NCBI RefSeq assembly: GCF_003194625.1
Contig: NZ_QHKX01000002.1
Span: 496,001-560,000, forward strand
DNA from: Nocardioides solisilvae
Lineage (GTDB): Bacteria; Actinomycetota; Actinomycetes; Propionibacteriales; Nocardioidaceae
Direction of reading: 5' to 3'
DNA length: 64,000 nt
Numbering within the stretch: position 1 is the first letter of the stretch; each line of letters begins with the position of its first letter. A program made the translations under genes and the position numbers. Below are positions 42,754 to 50,783 of this stretch, piece by piece. The notes under the pieces were generated by a model. It did not search any database. It saw only the letters and a program-made list of their open reading frames with translations, and was not told where the DNA came from.

Positions 42754-44595
42754 GTGCACGTCGTCGCCACGGCCGGCCACGTCGACCACGGGAAGTCCAC
42801 CCTCGTCGACGCCCTCACCGGCATGCGGTCCGACCGGCTCGAGGAGGAACGGCGGCGCGGCCTCTCCATCGAGCTCGGCTACGTGTGGACCTCCCTGCCC
42901 GGGCTGGGCGACGTCGCGTTCGTCGACGTCCCGGGCCACGAGCGGTTCATCTCCACCATGCTGTCGGGGATCGGGCCCGTCCCGGCCGCCCTGCTGGTGG
43001 TGGCGGCCGACGACCCCTGGATGCCGCAGGCCGCCGAGCACCTCGCCGCCCTCGACGCGGTCGGCGTGCGGCACGGCGTCGTGGCCGTGACCCGCTCCGA
43101 CCTGGCCGACCCGGCGCCGGCGGCAGCCCGGGCCGCCGCCGAGGTGGCCCGCACGTCGCTGCGCGACGCCCCCGTGGTCCCGGTCTCGGCGCGCACCGGC
43201 GCCGGCCTCGACGACCTGCGCGCCGCGCTGTCGGCCGTGCTCGCCCGCCTTCCCGAGCCCGACGCGGGGGCCGACGTGCGGCTCTGGGTCGACCGGCGGT
43301 TCACGGTCCGCGGCGCCGGCACCGTCGTGACCGGCACCCTCCCCGCCGGGCGGGTGGCCCGCGGCGACGAGCTCGCCGTCGGCGGTGCCCGCGTGCGGGT
43401 GCGGGGCGTGCAGGCGCTGGGCGCCCCCGTCGAGGCCGCGACGGGCGTCGCCCGGGTGGCGCTCAACGTGGTCGGCGACGACCTCGAGGTCCTCGACCGG
43501 GGCGCGGCGCTGGTCACCCCCGACGCCTTCCAGCACAGCGACGTCGTCGACGTCCGGGTCGCTCCGGACCGGTCGTCCTCCTCCGACGGCACGGCCGGCG
43601 GCACGACGGAGCGCTGGCCGGCCCACCTCCAGCTGCACGTGGGCGCGGCCTCGGTCCCCGCCCGGCTGCGCCCCCTGGGCCCCGGCGTGCTCCGGCTCGT
43701 CCTGGAGCGCCCCCTGCCGCTGCGGGTCGGCGACCGCGCGCTGCTGCGCGACCCCGGCAGCCGGGCGGTGCACGGTGTCCGGGTGCTCGACCCCGCGCCC
43801 CCGACGCTGCGTCGCCGGGGCGCCGCCGCGGCGCTGGCCCGGCAGCTCGCGGGGCACCCCGGTGAGCCCGACCTCGCGCACGAGGTCGCCCGCCGGGGCC
43901 TGGTCCCCGCCACCCTCCTGCGCCGCCTCGGCGTCCCGGGGTCGGTCCTCTCGGGCGACCCTCCCGCCGGGACCCTCCGGGCGGCCGGGTGGTGGCTCTC
44001 CGCCGCCCGCGCCGCGCGGGTGGCCGGCGCCGCGGCCGAGGCGGTCGCCGCGCACGACGCCCAGCACCCCCTGGACCGGGGCGTGCCCCTGGTCGCGCTG
44101 GCCGAGCGACTCTCCCTGCCGCACCCCGGGCTGCTCGCCGCCGCGCTCGCGGGCACGTCCCCGGCGCCGCTGGTGGTCCGCGCGGGCCGCGTGCTGGCCC
44201 CGGACGCGGCGGGAGCGTCGTCCGCCGTCCTCCCCCCGGCGGTGGAGCGGGCCGTGCGCGCCGTCGAGGCCGACCTGGGCCGCGCGGCGTTCGCCGCCCC
44301 CACCGCCGACCGGCTCGCCGAGCTCGGGCTGGACGGTCGCGGGGTCGCGGCGGCCGAGCGGGCGGGGCGGCTCCTGCGGGTCGCCCCCGGGATCGTGCTC
44401 CTCCCGGGCGCCGACCGCGCGGCGGCCGGCCTGCTCGTCTCGCTGCCCCAGCCGTTCACCACGAGCGAGGCGCGCCAGCGGCTCGGCACCACCCGGCGCG
44501 TCGTCCTCCCCCTGCTCGACCTGCTGGACCGCCGCGGGCTGACCCGGCGTCACCCCGACGACCGGCGCGAGGTCGTCAGCGCCGCGACGGCCTGA
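42754..44595 (+). CDS. selB: selenocysteine-specific elongation factor SelB
   Basis: A 613-residue GTPase delivering Sec-tRNA(Sec) to the ribosome at UGA codons followed by a SECIS hairpin. G1 is AGHVDHGKSTL (residues 7-17), G3 DVPGHERF (58-65), and G4 reads TRSD (113-116) instead of the usual NKxD. Three EF-Tu-like beta domains follow. The C-terminal half consists of winged-helix repeats (for example LPHPGLLAAALAGTS, FTTSEARQRLGTTRRVVLPLLDLLDRRGLTRR) that bind the SECIS loop. The length matches E. coli SelB. GTG 42754 begins the family N-terminus MHVVATAGHVDHGKS, 4 nt after the selA stop. Convergent with the lipoprotein gene. Confidence 0.95.
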   Translation: MHVVATAGHVDHGKSTLVDALTGMRSDRLEEERRRGLSIELGYVWTSLPGLGDVAFVDVPGHERFISTMLSGIGPVPAALLVVAADDPWMPQAAEHLAALDAVGVRHGVVAVTRSDLADPAPAAARAAAEVARTSLRDAPVVPVSARTGAGLDDLRAALSAVLARLPEPDAGADVRLWVDRRFTVRGAGTVVTGTLPAGRVARGDELAVGGARVRVRGVQALGAPVEAATGVARVALNVVGDDLEVLDRGAALVTPDAFQHSDVVDVRVAPDRSSSSDGTAGGTTERWPAHLQLHVGAASVPARLRPLGPGVLRLVLERPLPLRVGDRALLRDPGSRAVHGVRVLDPAPPTLRRRGAAAALARQLAGHPGEPDLAHEVARRGLVPATLLRRLGVPGSVLSGDPPAGTLRAAGWWLSAARAARVAGAAAEAVAAHDAQHPLDRGVPLVALAERLSLPHPGLLAAALAGTSPAPLVVRAGRVLAPDAAGASSAVLPPAVERAVRAVEADLGRAAFAAPTADRLAELGLDGRGVAAAERAGRLLRVAPGIVLLPGADRAAAGLLVSLPQPFTTSEARQRLGTTRRVVLPLLDLLDRRGLTRRHPDDRREVVSAATA

Positions 44596-44619
44596 CGCCG
44601 GCGCGGGGCGGGGCGGCGC

Positions 44620-45204
44620 TCACCCGAGCTCGACGGTGGCCAGGACGGACGCCGTCACGGCCTCCTGCTCCTCGGGCGGGACGTGCCCCTCGAAGTAGAG
44701 GCTCACGGCCCGCTGCACGTGGTCGACCACCGCCACGTGGCGCAGGGTGACCCGTCCCCGCTCGCGGCGGACGCCGCGCGCGAACGTGTGGCCCGCGATC
44801 TCGGTCGGTTCCAGCACCCGGAAGTCGTCGCGACGCATGTTGGCCTCGAGCTGCTCGCGGTCCAGGTCGTCGCCCACCCGGTAGAGGGGCGCGGTGATCG
44901 AGACCGACTGGCTCTTGTCGGGCGTCTCCGCGTCGGCGGTGTTGGGGATGTCGAGGACGAGCTCGGCCCGCACCCACCCCTCGGGGACCCGCACCGAGAG
45001 CCCCTCGATCGCCAGCTCGAGGCCCGAGGCGGGCACGACCGGCGCGTCCTCCCCGGGAGACGCCGTGGGAGACGCCGTCGGGCTGCCGGCCACGGACGTC
45101 CCGGACCCGTCCCGTCCCGCGTCCGCCGCCCGTTCCTCGCCGCACGCCCCCAGCAGGCCGGTCGCCGCCAGGAGCACGGCACCCGCGCCCACGATCCGCT
45201 TCAT
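44620..45204 (-). CDS. lipoprotein of unknown function
   Basis: A 194-residue exported lipoprotein. The signal peptide MKRIVGAGAVLLAATGLLGAC ends in a lipobox (LLGAC, lipidated Cys 21). A Ser/Thr/Pro-rich spacer of about 35 residues (GSPTASPTASPGED) precedes a folded alpha/beta domain beginning GLELAIEGLSVRVPEGWVRAELVLD. That domain resembles the lipoprotein LpqN/Mog1-like fold only in its general pattern, so no function is assigned. The TAGTGT -10 at 45242-45237 (minus) gives a leader of about 27 nt. Confidence 0.75.
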   Translation of the reverse strand: MKRIVGAGAVLLAATGLLGACGEERAADAGRDGSGTSVAGSPTASPTASPGEDAPVVPASGLELAIEGLSVRVPEGWVRAELVLDIPNTADAETPDKSQSVSITAPLYRVGDDLDREQLEANMRRDDFRVLEPTEIAGHTFARGVRRERGRVTLRHVAVVDHVQRAVSLYFEGHVPPEEQEAVTASVLATVELG

Positions 45205-45336
45205 GAGATCTGTTCCCCCTCCGTCACGGTTGCTCCACACTAGGGAGCGTTCCGCCGGTGGGGGTCCGGGGGTTCGGGCGTGAGACGCCCGGGTCGTGCA
45301 GTCCTCCGACCCGGCACCACCAGCCCGAGGAGTGCC

Positions 45337-45744
45337 ATGCTTCCCGACCCGACCACGGGCCTGACCGGCGCGGTCGACGCCGCCGTGTCCAGGCTGAAGT
45401 CCCTCAACGTCTCCGACGCCGAGATCGCGAAGATCAGGAACGCCCTCCTCACGGCCGGGGAGGCCCTGCGCCCCGGCCTGGTGCAGCCCGTCGCCGCGCG
45501 CAACTTCGGTGAGCGGGGCCACCGGCTCGCGCAGCACACCGAGCTGGTCCACCAGCGCTTCGTCGAGGCGATCCGCACGATGGCCCAGTCCTTCGACACC
45601 CAGTCCGACAGCCTGCGGCAGTTCACCGCCGAGATCCAGACCAAGGACGAGGAGAGCTCGGCACACCTGCGTGCCCTCCAGGCCGCCACCGACCGGGTCG
45701 CCCAGCGCCCCTGGCAGCACGCACCTGACCGGGGGGACCGTTGA
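45337..45744 (+). CDS. small helical protein, WXG100/EspC-like type VII substrate candidate
   Basis: A 135-residue, all-helical protein without signal peptide or membrane segment. Helices are TGAVDAAVSRLKSLNVSDAEIAKIRNALLTAGEALRPGLV and ARNFGERGHRLAQHTELVHQRFVEAIRTMAQSFDTQSDSLRQFTAEIQ. The size, two long amphipathic helices and the tandem arrangement with a larger helical partner resemble ESX/type VII secretion pairs (EspC- or WXG100-like), but no WxG turn is visible. ATG 45337 has GAGGAG six bases upstream. The stop overlaps the next start (ATGA). No ESX apparatus gene lies in the window, so this role is an inference. Confidence 0.6.
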   Translation: MLPDPTTGLTGAVDAAVSRLKSLNVSDAEIAKIRNALLTAGEALRPGLVQPVAARNFGERGHRLAQHTELVHQRFVEAIRTMAQSFDTQSDSLRQFTAEIQTKDEESSAHLRALQAATDRVAQRPWQHAPDRGDR

Positions 45745-47393
45745 TGCCGAGCCACCACTACCGCGACCAGCTGGCTGCCGCCGTCGCGCGCGCCAACGAC
45801 CTGCCGATCGCACAGGCGGCCATGAGCTGGGTGCGGGCCGCCGACGCGCTCGCCCTGATGGCCGACGCCCTGGCGAGGGTCTCGCCCGACGCCGACGAGA
45901 CCATCGGGGGCCTCACCGGGGAGGCCGTCCAGGCCGCGCTCACCGAGTCCAGCTCGGCGCTGCTGCGCGAGGCCCGCCTGATGCGCAAGGGCGCCGGCGG
46001 GCTCTCGTCCGCTTCCGACGCCCTGAGCCACGCGATCGAGACGCACGCCTCGTTCTCCGAGCCGGCCGACCCGGGCACCCCGCCGACGCTGCCCACAAAC
46101 CCGAGCGACGACGACGTCAGCTCGTTCAACAGCAACATGCTGGCGTGGAGCAAGCGGAACGACAGCTTCCTGATCTCCCACATGAACCAGGAGGAGGCGG
46201 CGAGGAAGGCCCTGGAGTCGCTCGACTCGACGTTCGACACCTCCGTCGAGCGGATGAAGGCCATCCACGGCCTGCCCGACCCCGAGGTCCCGGTCGCCCC
46301 CGGCACCGGCGGCCGGGCGCCGCTGCCCCCGCTGCCGCCCCGCCGCCGGGACGCCGAGGACGACGCGCGTGAGCTGCTCGAGGCCCGCGGCCGGTGGCTC
46401 GAGGAGGACCGCGCCGAGCAGGAGGAGCGGGAGCGCCAGCGCGAGGAGCAGCGGCGCCGCGACGAGGAGGAGCGGTGGCGCCGCGAGCGCGAGCGCCAGG
46501 AGGAGGAGGAACGTCGCCGGGCCGAGGAGGAGCGCCGCCGTCGCGAGGAGGAGGAACGCCGCCGTCGCGAGGAGGAGGAACGGCTGCGCCGCGAGCGTGA
46601 GCGGCTGGAGCGCGAGGAGCAGGAACGCCGGGAGCGGGAGCGGCTGGAGCGCGAGGAGCAGGAACGACGCGACCGCGAGGAGCAGGAGCGGCGCGACCGC
46701 GAGGAGCAGGTGGAGCGCGAGCGCCAGGAGCGCATGGAGCGGGAGCGCCAGGGGCTGCCTCCGCGGATGGAGTACGAGCCGCCCGACTTCGACATCGACT
46801 TCACGCCCGAGCAGACCGGGAGCGTGGGCGGCTCGACGCAGAGCGGAGCCCCCGGGGTCGCCGGTGGCCTGGGCCAGTCCTCCGCCTCGGTCTCCTCCGG
46901 GATCGCCGCGTCCTCCGCCGGCGCCTCGGTCGGTGCCTCGCCGGGTGTCTCGCCGGGCGCCTTCCTGCCCGGCCCTCCGCCCGGACCGGCGGCGGGTGTC
47001 GCGGCCCACGCCGGCGCGGCCGGCGCGGCTCCGGGCGGCGCCGCGGCCGGCGTCCGCCCCCTGGGCGCCACCTCCGCCGCCACCTCCGCCGCCGCGTCCG
47101 GCGGTGCGCTGGGGGCCGGCAGGTCCGGCTCGGCGCTCGCCGGCGGTGCCGCACCCCGCGCCGGGGCGGCCGGGGCCGCCGGCGCTGCGTCCGGCGGGCG
47201 GGGTACGCCGACCGGAGCGCCGGGCTCCTCCGGCTCCCGGGCCGCCGGCGGCCGCGGCGCCGCAGCAGGGGGTGCCTCCGGGAGCGGCGGGAAGGGCAGG
47301 ACGGGCCGGGACCGGAAGGGCGAGCGCGACCGGCTCGCCCACGAGGAGGACTGGGTCGACGACGAGGGAGCGGCACCCGGCGTCCTGGGCTGA
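45744..47393 (+). CDS. helical protein with long charged single-helix region and Gly/Ala-rich tail
   Basis: A 549-residue three-part protein. Residues 1-175 are helical and PPE/WXG-like in style (LAAAVARANDLPIAQAAMSWVRAADALALMADAL). Residues 205-336 are an almost uninterrupted Glu/Arg heptad-like tract (blocks such as EEERRRREEEERRRREEEE), predicted to be a stable single alpha-helix or coiled coil. Residues 360-510 are Gly/Ala/Ser/Pro-rich and probably disordered. The terminus DWVDDEGAAPGVLG resembles the acidic APxVIG-type endings of actinobacterial PPE-like type VII substrates. The ATG at 45744 overlaps the upstream stop. Likely secreted or surface-bound partner of the small protein; function unknown. 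Confidence 0.65.
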   Translation: MPSHHYRDQLAAAVARANDLPIAQAAMSWVRAADALALMADALARVSPDADETIGGLTGEAVQAALTESSSALLREARLMRKGAGGLSSASDALSHAIETHASFSEPADPGTPPTLPTNPSDDDVSSFNSNMLAWSKRNDSFLISHMNQEEAARKALESLDSTFDTSVERMKAIHGLPDPEVPVAPGTGGRAPLPPLPPRRRDAEDDARELLEARGRWLEEDRAEQEERERQREEQRRRDEEERWRRERERQEEEERRRAEEERRRREEEERRRREEEERLRRERERLEREEQERRERERLEREEQERRDREEQERRDREEQVERERQERMERERQGLPPRMEYEPPDFDIDFTPEQTGSVGGSTQSGAPGVAGGLGQSSASVSSGIAASSAGASVGASPGVSPGAFLPGPPPGPAAGVAAHAGAAGAAPGGAAAGVRPLGATSAATSAAASGGALGAGRSGSALAGGAAPRAGAAGAAGAASGGRGTPTGAPGSSGSRAAGGRGAAAGGASGSGGKGRTGRDRKGERDRLAHEEDWVDDEGAAPGVLG

Positions 47394-47428
47394 GCCCGGG
47401 CCCCGGCCGAGGCGACCCCACGACCCTC

Positions 47429-47532
47429 GGGACGTCATCACGGGAGGTCCCCCCGACGACCGACCGTGACGACGTCCGCGGTCGCGCGGAGATCCCGGAC
47501 GACCGACCGTGATGACGTCCGCGGTCGCGCGG
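47429..47532. repeat. REP-like palindrome, second locus
   Basis: GGACGTCATCACGG (47430-47443) can pair with CCGTGACGACGTCC (47464-47477, one G-T pair) or perfectly with CCGTGATGACGTCC (47507-47520). The right arms belong to a direct repeat of about 35 bp with a 43-bp offset (47455-47489 and 47498-47532). The ACGTCATCA core is shared with 4297-4407. It lies between two convergent genes. Confidence 0.78.
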
Positions 47533-47541
47533 GGTCGCCGC

Positions 47542-48756
47542 TCAGACGAGCGCCGCGCGCCCCATCGCCAGGGCCGCGGCGGCCCCGGCGCGGCGCTCCT
47601 CGCGGGGGCGACGGAAGAGCCCGACCACCCGGCGGGGGGCGGAGGACCAGGTGGTCTCCTCCAGCCAGCCGTTGGGGAGCGAGAGCCGCAGGACCTTGTG
47701 CCACGCGCTGGCCACCTGCCGCGGCAGGGGGCGCGAGTTGTAGGAGAGCCCGTAGCGGTCGAAGACGGCCCGCACCTGCGGCGCGATCTCCTGGTAGCGG
47801 TTGCTCGGCAGGTCGGGGAAGAGGTGGTGCTCGATCTGGTGGGAGAGGTTGCCGCACATGAGGTGCATGAGTGGCGAGCCCGAGATGTTGGCCGAGCCCA
47901 GCATCTGGCGCAGGTACCACTGGCCCCGGGTCTCGTCCTCGTCGAGCTCGGGCTGCTCGAAGGTCTCGACGCCCTCGGGGAAGTGGCCGCACATGATGAC
48001 CGAGTGGCTCCACACGTTGCGGACCACGGTGGCGGTGGCGTTGGCGCCCAGGGTGGACTTCCAGCCGCGCCCCGAGAGCGCCGGGAAGGCCACGAAGTCG
48101 CGCACGACCTGCTTGCCGGTCTGGACCAGGGTGTCGGCGATCCGCCGGCGCAGCTCGGGGGTGATCCCCTTCTTCTCGCGCAGGTGGTCGCCCAGCTCGA
48201 TGTCGTAGGTCGCGATGCCGTACTCGAACATCAGGGCGTTGACCGCGTTCCAGAACGGCTGCACGAGGAAGCGGGGCTTCCACTCCTGGTCCTCGTCGAC
48301 CCGCATGATCCCGTAGCCGAGGTCGTTGTCCTTGCCGAGGATGTTGGTGAACCGGTGGTGCTGCACGTTGTGCGCGCGCTTCCACTGCGAGGGGGGCGAG
48401 GCGTGCTGCCAGTCCCAGGTCTCGGAGTGGATCTTGGGGTCGCGCATCCAGTCCCACTGGCCGTGCAGGACGTTGTGGCCGATCTCCATGTTGTCGAGGA
48501 TCTTGGCCACCGAGAGGCACGCGGCGCCCACCACCCAGGCGGGTCGGCGCCGGCTGCCCGCCACGAGCACGAGCCGACCGGCGATCTCGAAGCCGGCCCG
48601 AGCGGCGATCACCCGTCGGATGTACGCCGCGTCCCGCTCGCCCCGGCTGTCCAGCACGGACTGCCGGATCTCGTCCAGCTCGCGGCCGAGGGCCTCGACG
48701 TCCTCCGGACGGAGGTGGGCGATCTGGCTCGCCGGCTTCCTCTCGATGACGGTCAC
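47542..48756 (-). CDS. membrane fatty-acid (acyl-CoA) desaturase
   Basis: A 404-residue di-iron membrane desaturase resembling mycobacterial DesA3-type stearoyl-CoA desaturases. All three histidine boxes are present: HNVLHGQWDW (HxxxH), HNVQHHRFT (HxxHH) and HQIEHHLFPDLP (HxxHH). Hydrophobic segments around AWVVGAACLSVAKILDNM and NALMFEYGIATYDI are candidate membrane parts. The likely product is a monounsaturated acyl chain for membrane fluidity; position specificity is unknown. The start is GTG 48756 with GAGGAAAG upstream. A TATCGT box near 48776 may be its -10. An electron-donating reductase partner (DesA3-oxidoreductase type) is not in the window. Confidence 0.88.
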   Translation of the reverse strand: MTVIERKPASQIAHLRPEDVEALGRELDEIRQSVLDSRGERDAAYIRRVIAARAGFEIAGRLVLVAGSRRRPAWVVGAACLSVAKILDNMEIGHNVLHGQWDWMRDPKIHSETWDWQHASPPSQWKRAHNVQHHRFTNILGKDNDLGYGIMRVDEDQEWKPRFLVQPFWNAVNALMFEYGIATYDIELGDHLREKKGITPELRRRIADTLVQTGKQVVRDFVAFPALSGRGWKSTLGANATATVVRNVWSHSVIMCGHFPEGVETFEQPELDEDETRGQWYLRQMLGSANISGSPLMHLMCGNLSHQIEHHLFPDLPSNRYQEIAPQVRAVFDRYGLSYNSRPLPRQVASAWHKVLRLSLPNGWLEETTWSSAPRRVVGLFRRPREERRAGAAAALAMGRAALV

Positions 48757-48897
48757 GGTGGTCTTTCCTCACGATAGGAAGCAGTCGAGCGGGCGGTGCG
48801 ACGGCCGCCGTGGCGGCACAGGTCGTCCATTGTGCCGTGCCCACCAACCGCCAACCCATTCATGGCCGCTCCCCGGTCGCCGGTTACATTCGTCCGC

Positions 48898-49521
48898 GTG
48901 GACGAAGTCGCCTGGATCGAAGCCCGCACGCTGGACGTCGAGACCACCCGCGAGACCTTCGCGCTCGCCGCCCGCCACGTGCTGGCCGACACCGCCACCG
49001 AGTACCACGCCGTGATCACCGTGGCCGAGCTCGCCCAGGCCGTCCAGCAGCGCACGAAGATCCGGCAGCGGCAGGCCCCCAGCCTGTGGATGGGCGACGT
49101 CCTCTACCGCGTCGCGAAGGACTGCCGACGGCGCGCCGAGCCGCTCCTCGGGGCGCTCTGCGTGGGCCCCGACGGCCGGATGAGCGAGTGGTACGCCGAC
49201 ACGGTCAACAGCGTCCGCGGCGACGTGGTGACCGACCCCGAGCAGCACGCCGCCGAGGAGCGGCTCGAGTGCTACCGGCGGCACGGCGCGGAGCTGCCTC
49301 CGGGCGGTGGGGAGCCGGCCCTCCCGCCCCGCCGCGAGCTCGCGCGCCGCCCCGGCGGGACCCGTACCTCGGCCCCGAGGGCCCCCCGGGAGCCGCGCCA
49401 GCCCCGCGCGCCCAAGGAGACCGTGAGCAAGGCTCGGCAGCCCGACCCGCCCAAGGCGGCGACCTGCCCCCGGTGCTTCATGCAGCTGCCCGCCACCGGG
49501 CTCTGCGACACCTGCGACTGA
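48898..49521 (+). CDS. conserved actinobacterial protein with C-terminal zinc ribbon
   Basis: A 207-residue protein without an assigned function. The N-terminal 130 residues are compact and helical (LDVETTRETFALAARHVLADTATEYHAVITVAELAQAVQQRT, then SLWMGDVLYRVAKDCRRRAEPLLGALCVGPDGRM). A Pro/Arg-rich linker follows, and the end is a zinc ribbon with C190, C193, C203 and C206 (CPRCFMQLPATGLCDTCD). The arrangement suggests nucleic-acid or protein binding. GTG 48898 lies seven bases after TACATT (48885-48890), so it is probably leaderless. The SigB/F-type promoter of the next operon begins 20 nt after its stop. Confidence 0.7.
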   Translation: MDEVAWIEARTLDVETTRETFALAARHVLADTATEYHAVITVAELAQAVQQRTKIRQRQAPSLWMGDVLYRVAKDCRRRAEPLLGALCVGPDGRMSEWYADTVNSVRGDVVTDPEQHAAEERLECYRRHGAELPPGGGEPALPPRRELARRPGGTRTSAPRAPREPRQPRAPKETVSKARQPDPPKAATCPRCFMQLPATGLCDTCD

Positions 49522-49540
49522 CCGGACTGGCGGCGTGGCG

Positions 49541-49566
49541 GCTTGCCCATCCCCAAGAAGGGGTAT
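49541..49566 (+). promoter_or_regulatory. SigB/SigF-type promoter of the PP2C-GT2-STAS-ATPase operon
   Basis: GCTT (49541-49544), a 16-nt spacer, then GGGTAT (49561-49566) matches the general-stress sigma consensus GTTT-N14-17-GGGTAT of SigB and mycobacterial SigF. It lies 36-61 bases before the first start codon of the operon and nothing else is encoded in this gap. The expected transcription start is about 49573. Confidence 0.65.
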
Positions 49567-49601
49567 GAGGTCGTGTCGACAGGCCGAGGCACGAGGGGGA
49601 C

Positions 49602-50783
49602 GTGGTGGTGGACGCAGCGGGTGACGCCGCAGAGCGCGGACGGGTGTCGGCGCTGCACCGCCTGCACGTCCTCGACACTCCCCCGGAGGAACGCTTCGAC
49701 CGCGTGGTCCGGCTCGCCCAGCGGCTCTTCGACGTGCCGATGGTGGCGGTCAACCTGGTCGACACCGACCGGCAGTTCACCAAGGCCGCCGTCGGGCTGC
49801 ACCTGGGGGACACCCCGCGCGAGGAGTCCTTCTGCTCGCGCACCGTCACCTCCCCCGACCAGCTGGTGGTGCCCGACGCCCGCCTCGACGACCGCTTCGC
49901 CGACCACCCCCGGGTGGTCGGCGAGGGTGACGTCCGCTTCTACGCCGGCCAGCCGCTGGCGGCGCCGGGCGGTGAGCTGGTGGGGTCGCTGTGCCTGGTC
50001 GGGGACCAGCCCCGGGAGTTCGGGGACACCGAGCGCGAGCTGCTGCGGACGCTGGCCGGCTGGGTCGAGCGGGAGCTCGCCGTCGACGCCGACGAGCTGC
50101 AGGCCCGCGAGGTCCAGCGACGGCTCCTCCCCTACCGCACCGTCGACCTCGAGGGGTGGACGATGGCGGCGTGCTGCGTCCCCGCCCGGCTGGTCGGCGG
50201 CGACTACTACGACTGGGAGCTGCTCGACGACCGGCTGCAGCTCGTGGTCGCCGACGTGATGGGCAAGGGACTCACGGCGGCAGTCCTCACCGCCGGCATC
50301 CGGTCGATGATGCGGGTCTGCTCCGCCTTCAACCCGCTCGCCGAGGCGGTCCGCCGGACCGCCCGCGGGATGGCCGACGACTTCACCGCCACCGGCACCT
50401 TCGCCACCCTCTTCGCCTGCCGGATCGACCCCACCACCGGGGACATCGAGTACGTCGACGCCGGGCACGGGCTGGCCCTGGTGGTCCCGCCCGACGGCCC
50501 GGCCCGGCGGCTCGCCTCCCACGACCTGCCGCTCGGCACGCTCGACGACGACTCCTGGACGCCGGGGAAGGACCGGATCGCCCCTGGCGAGATGCTCTTC
50601 CTGGTCAGCGACGGCGTGCTGGAGATCCACCCCGAGGAGGAGTCGGCGGTGGGCGCGGCAGCCGCGCTGGTGAGAGACCTGCGGGAGCCGGCGTCCATCG
50701 TCGCGGCCATCGAGGAGTACCTGTCCCGACACGAGATCGACGACGACCTGACCGCCGTGGTGGTCCGGAGGGACCTCCCGTGA
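49602..50783 (+). CDS. GAF-domain PP2C serine phosphatase (RsbU/SpoIIE-type)
   Basis: A 393-residue protein with an N-terminal GAF domain (about 28-165: RLFDVPMVAVNLVDTDRQFTKA ... FYAGQPLAAPGGELVGSLCLV) and a C-terminal PP2C-like phosphatase (about 185-393). Metal-binding motifs are GGDYYDW (199-205), VADVMGKG (216-223), SDGVLE (336-341) and DDLTAVVV (381-388). Such enzymes dephosphorylate STAS anti-anti-sigma proteins after sensing a signal, and a STAS gene lies in the same operon. The start may be GTG 49602, 49605 or 49608; GAGGGG is best spaced for 49605. The stop overlaps the glycosyltransferase ATG (TGATG). Confidence 0.9.
   Translation: MVVDAAGDAAERGRVSALHRLHVLDTPPEERFDRVVRLAQRLFDVPMVAVNLVDTDRQFTKAAVGLHLGDTPREESFCSRTVTSPDQLVVPDARLDDRFADHPRVVGEGDVRFYAGQPLAAPGGELVGSLCLVGDQPREFGDTERELLRTLAGWVERELAVDADELQAREVQRRLLPYRTVDLEGWTMAACCVPARLVGGDYYDWELLDDRLQLVVADVMGKGLTAAVLTAGIRSMMRVCSAFNPLAEAVRRTARGMADDFTATGTFATLFACRIDPTTGDIEYVDAGHGLALVVPPDGPARRLASHDLPLGTLDDDSWTPGKDRIAPGEMLFLVSDGVLEIHPEEESAVGAAAALVRDLREPASIVAAIEEYLSRHEIDDDLTAVVVRRDLP

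Noticed and set aside
46380..46750. Repetitive GAGGAGG-rich stretch as a candidate tandem-repeat element
   Set aside because: It is explained by the Glu/Arg helical tract of the protein encoded at 45744-47393.
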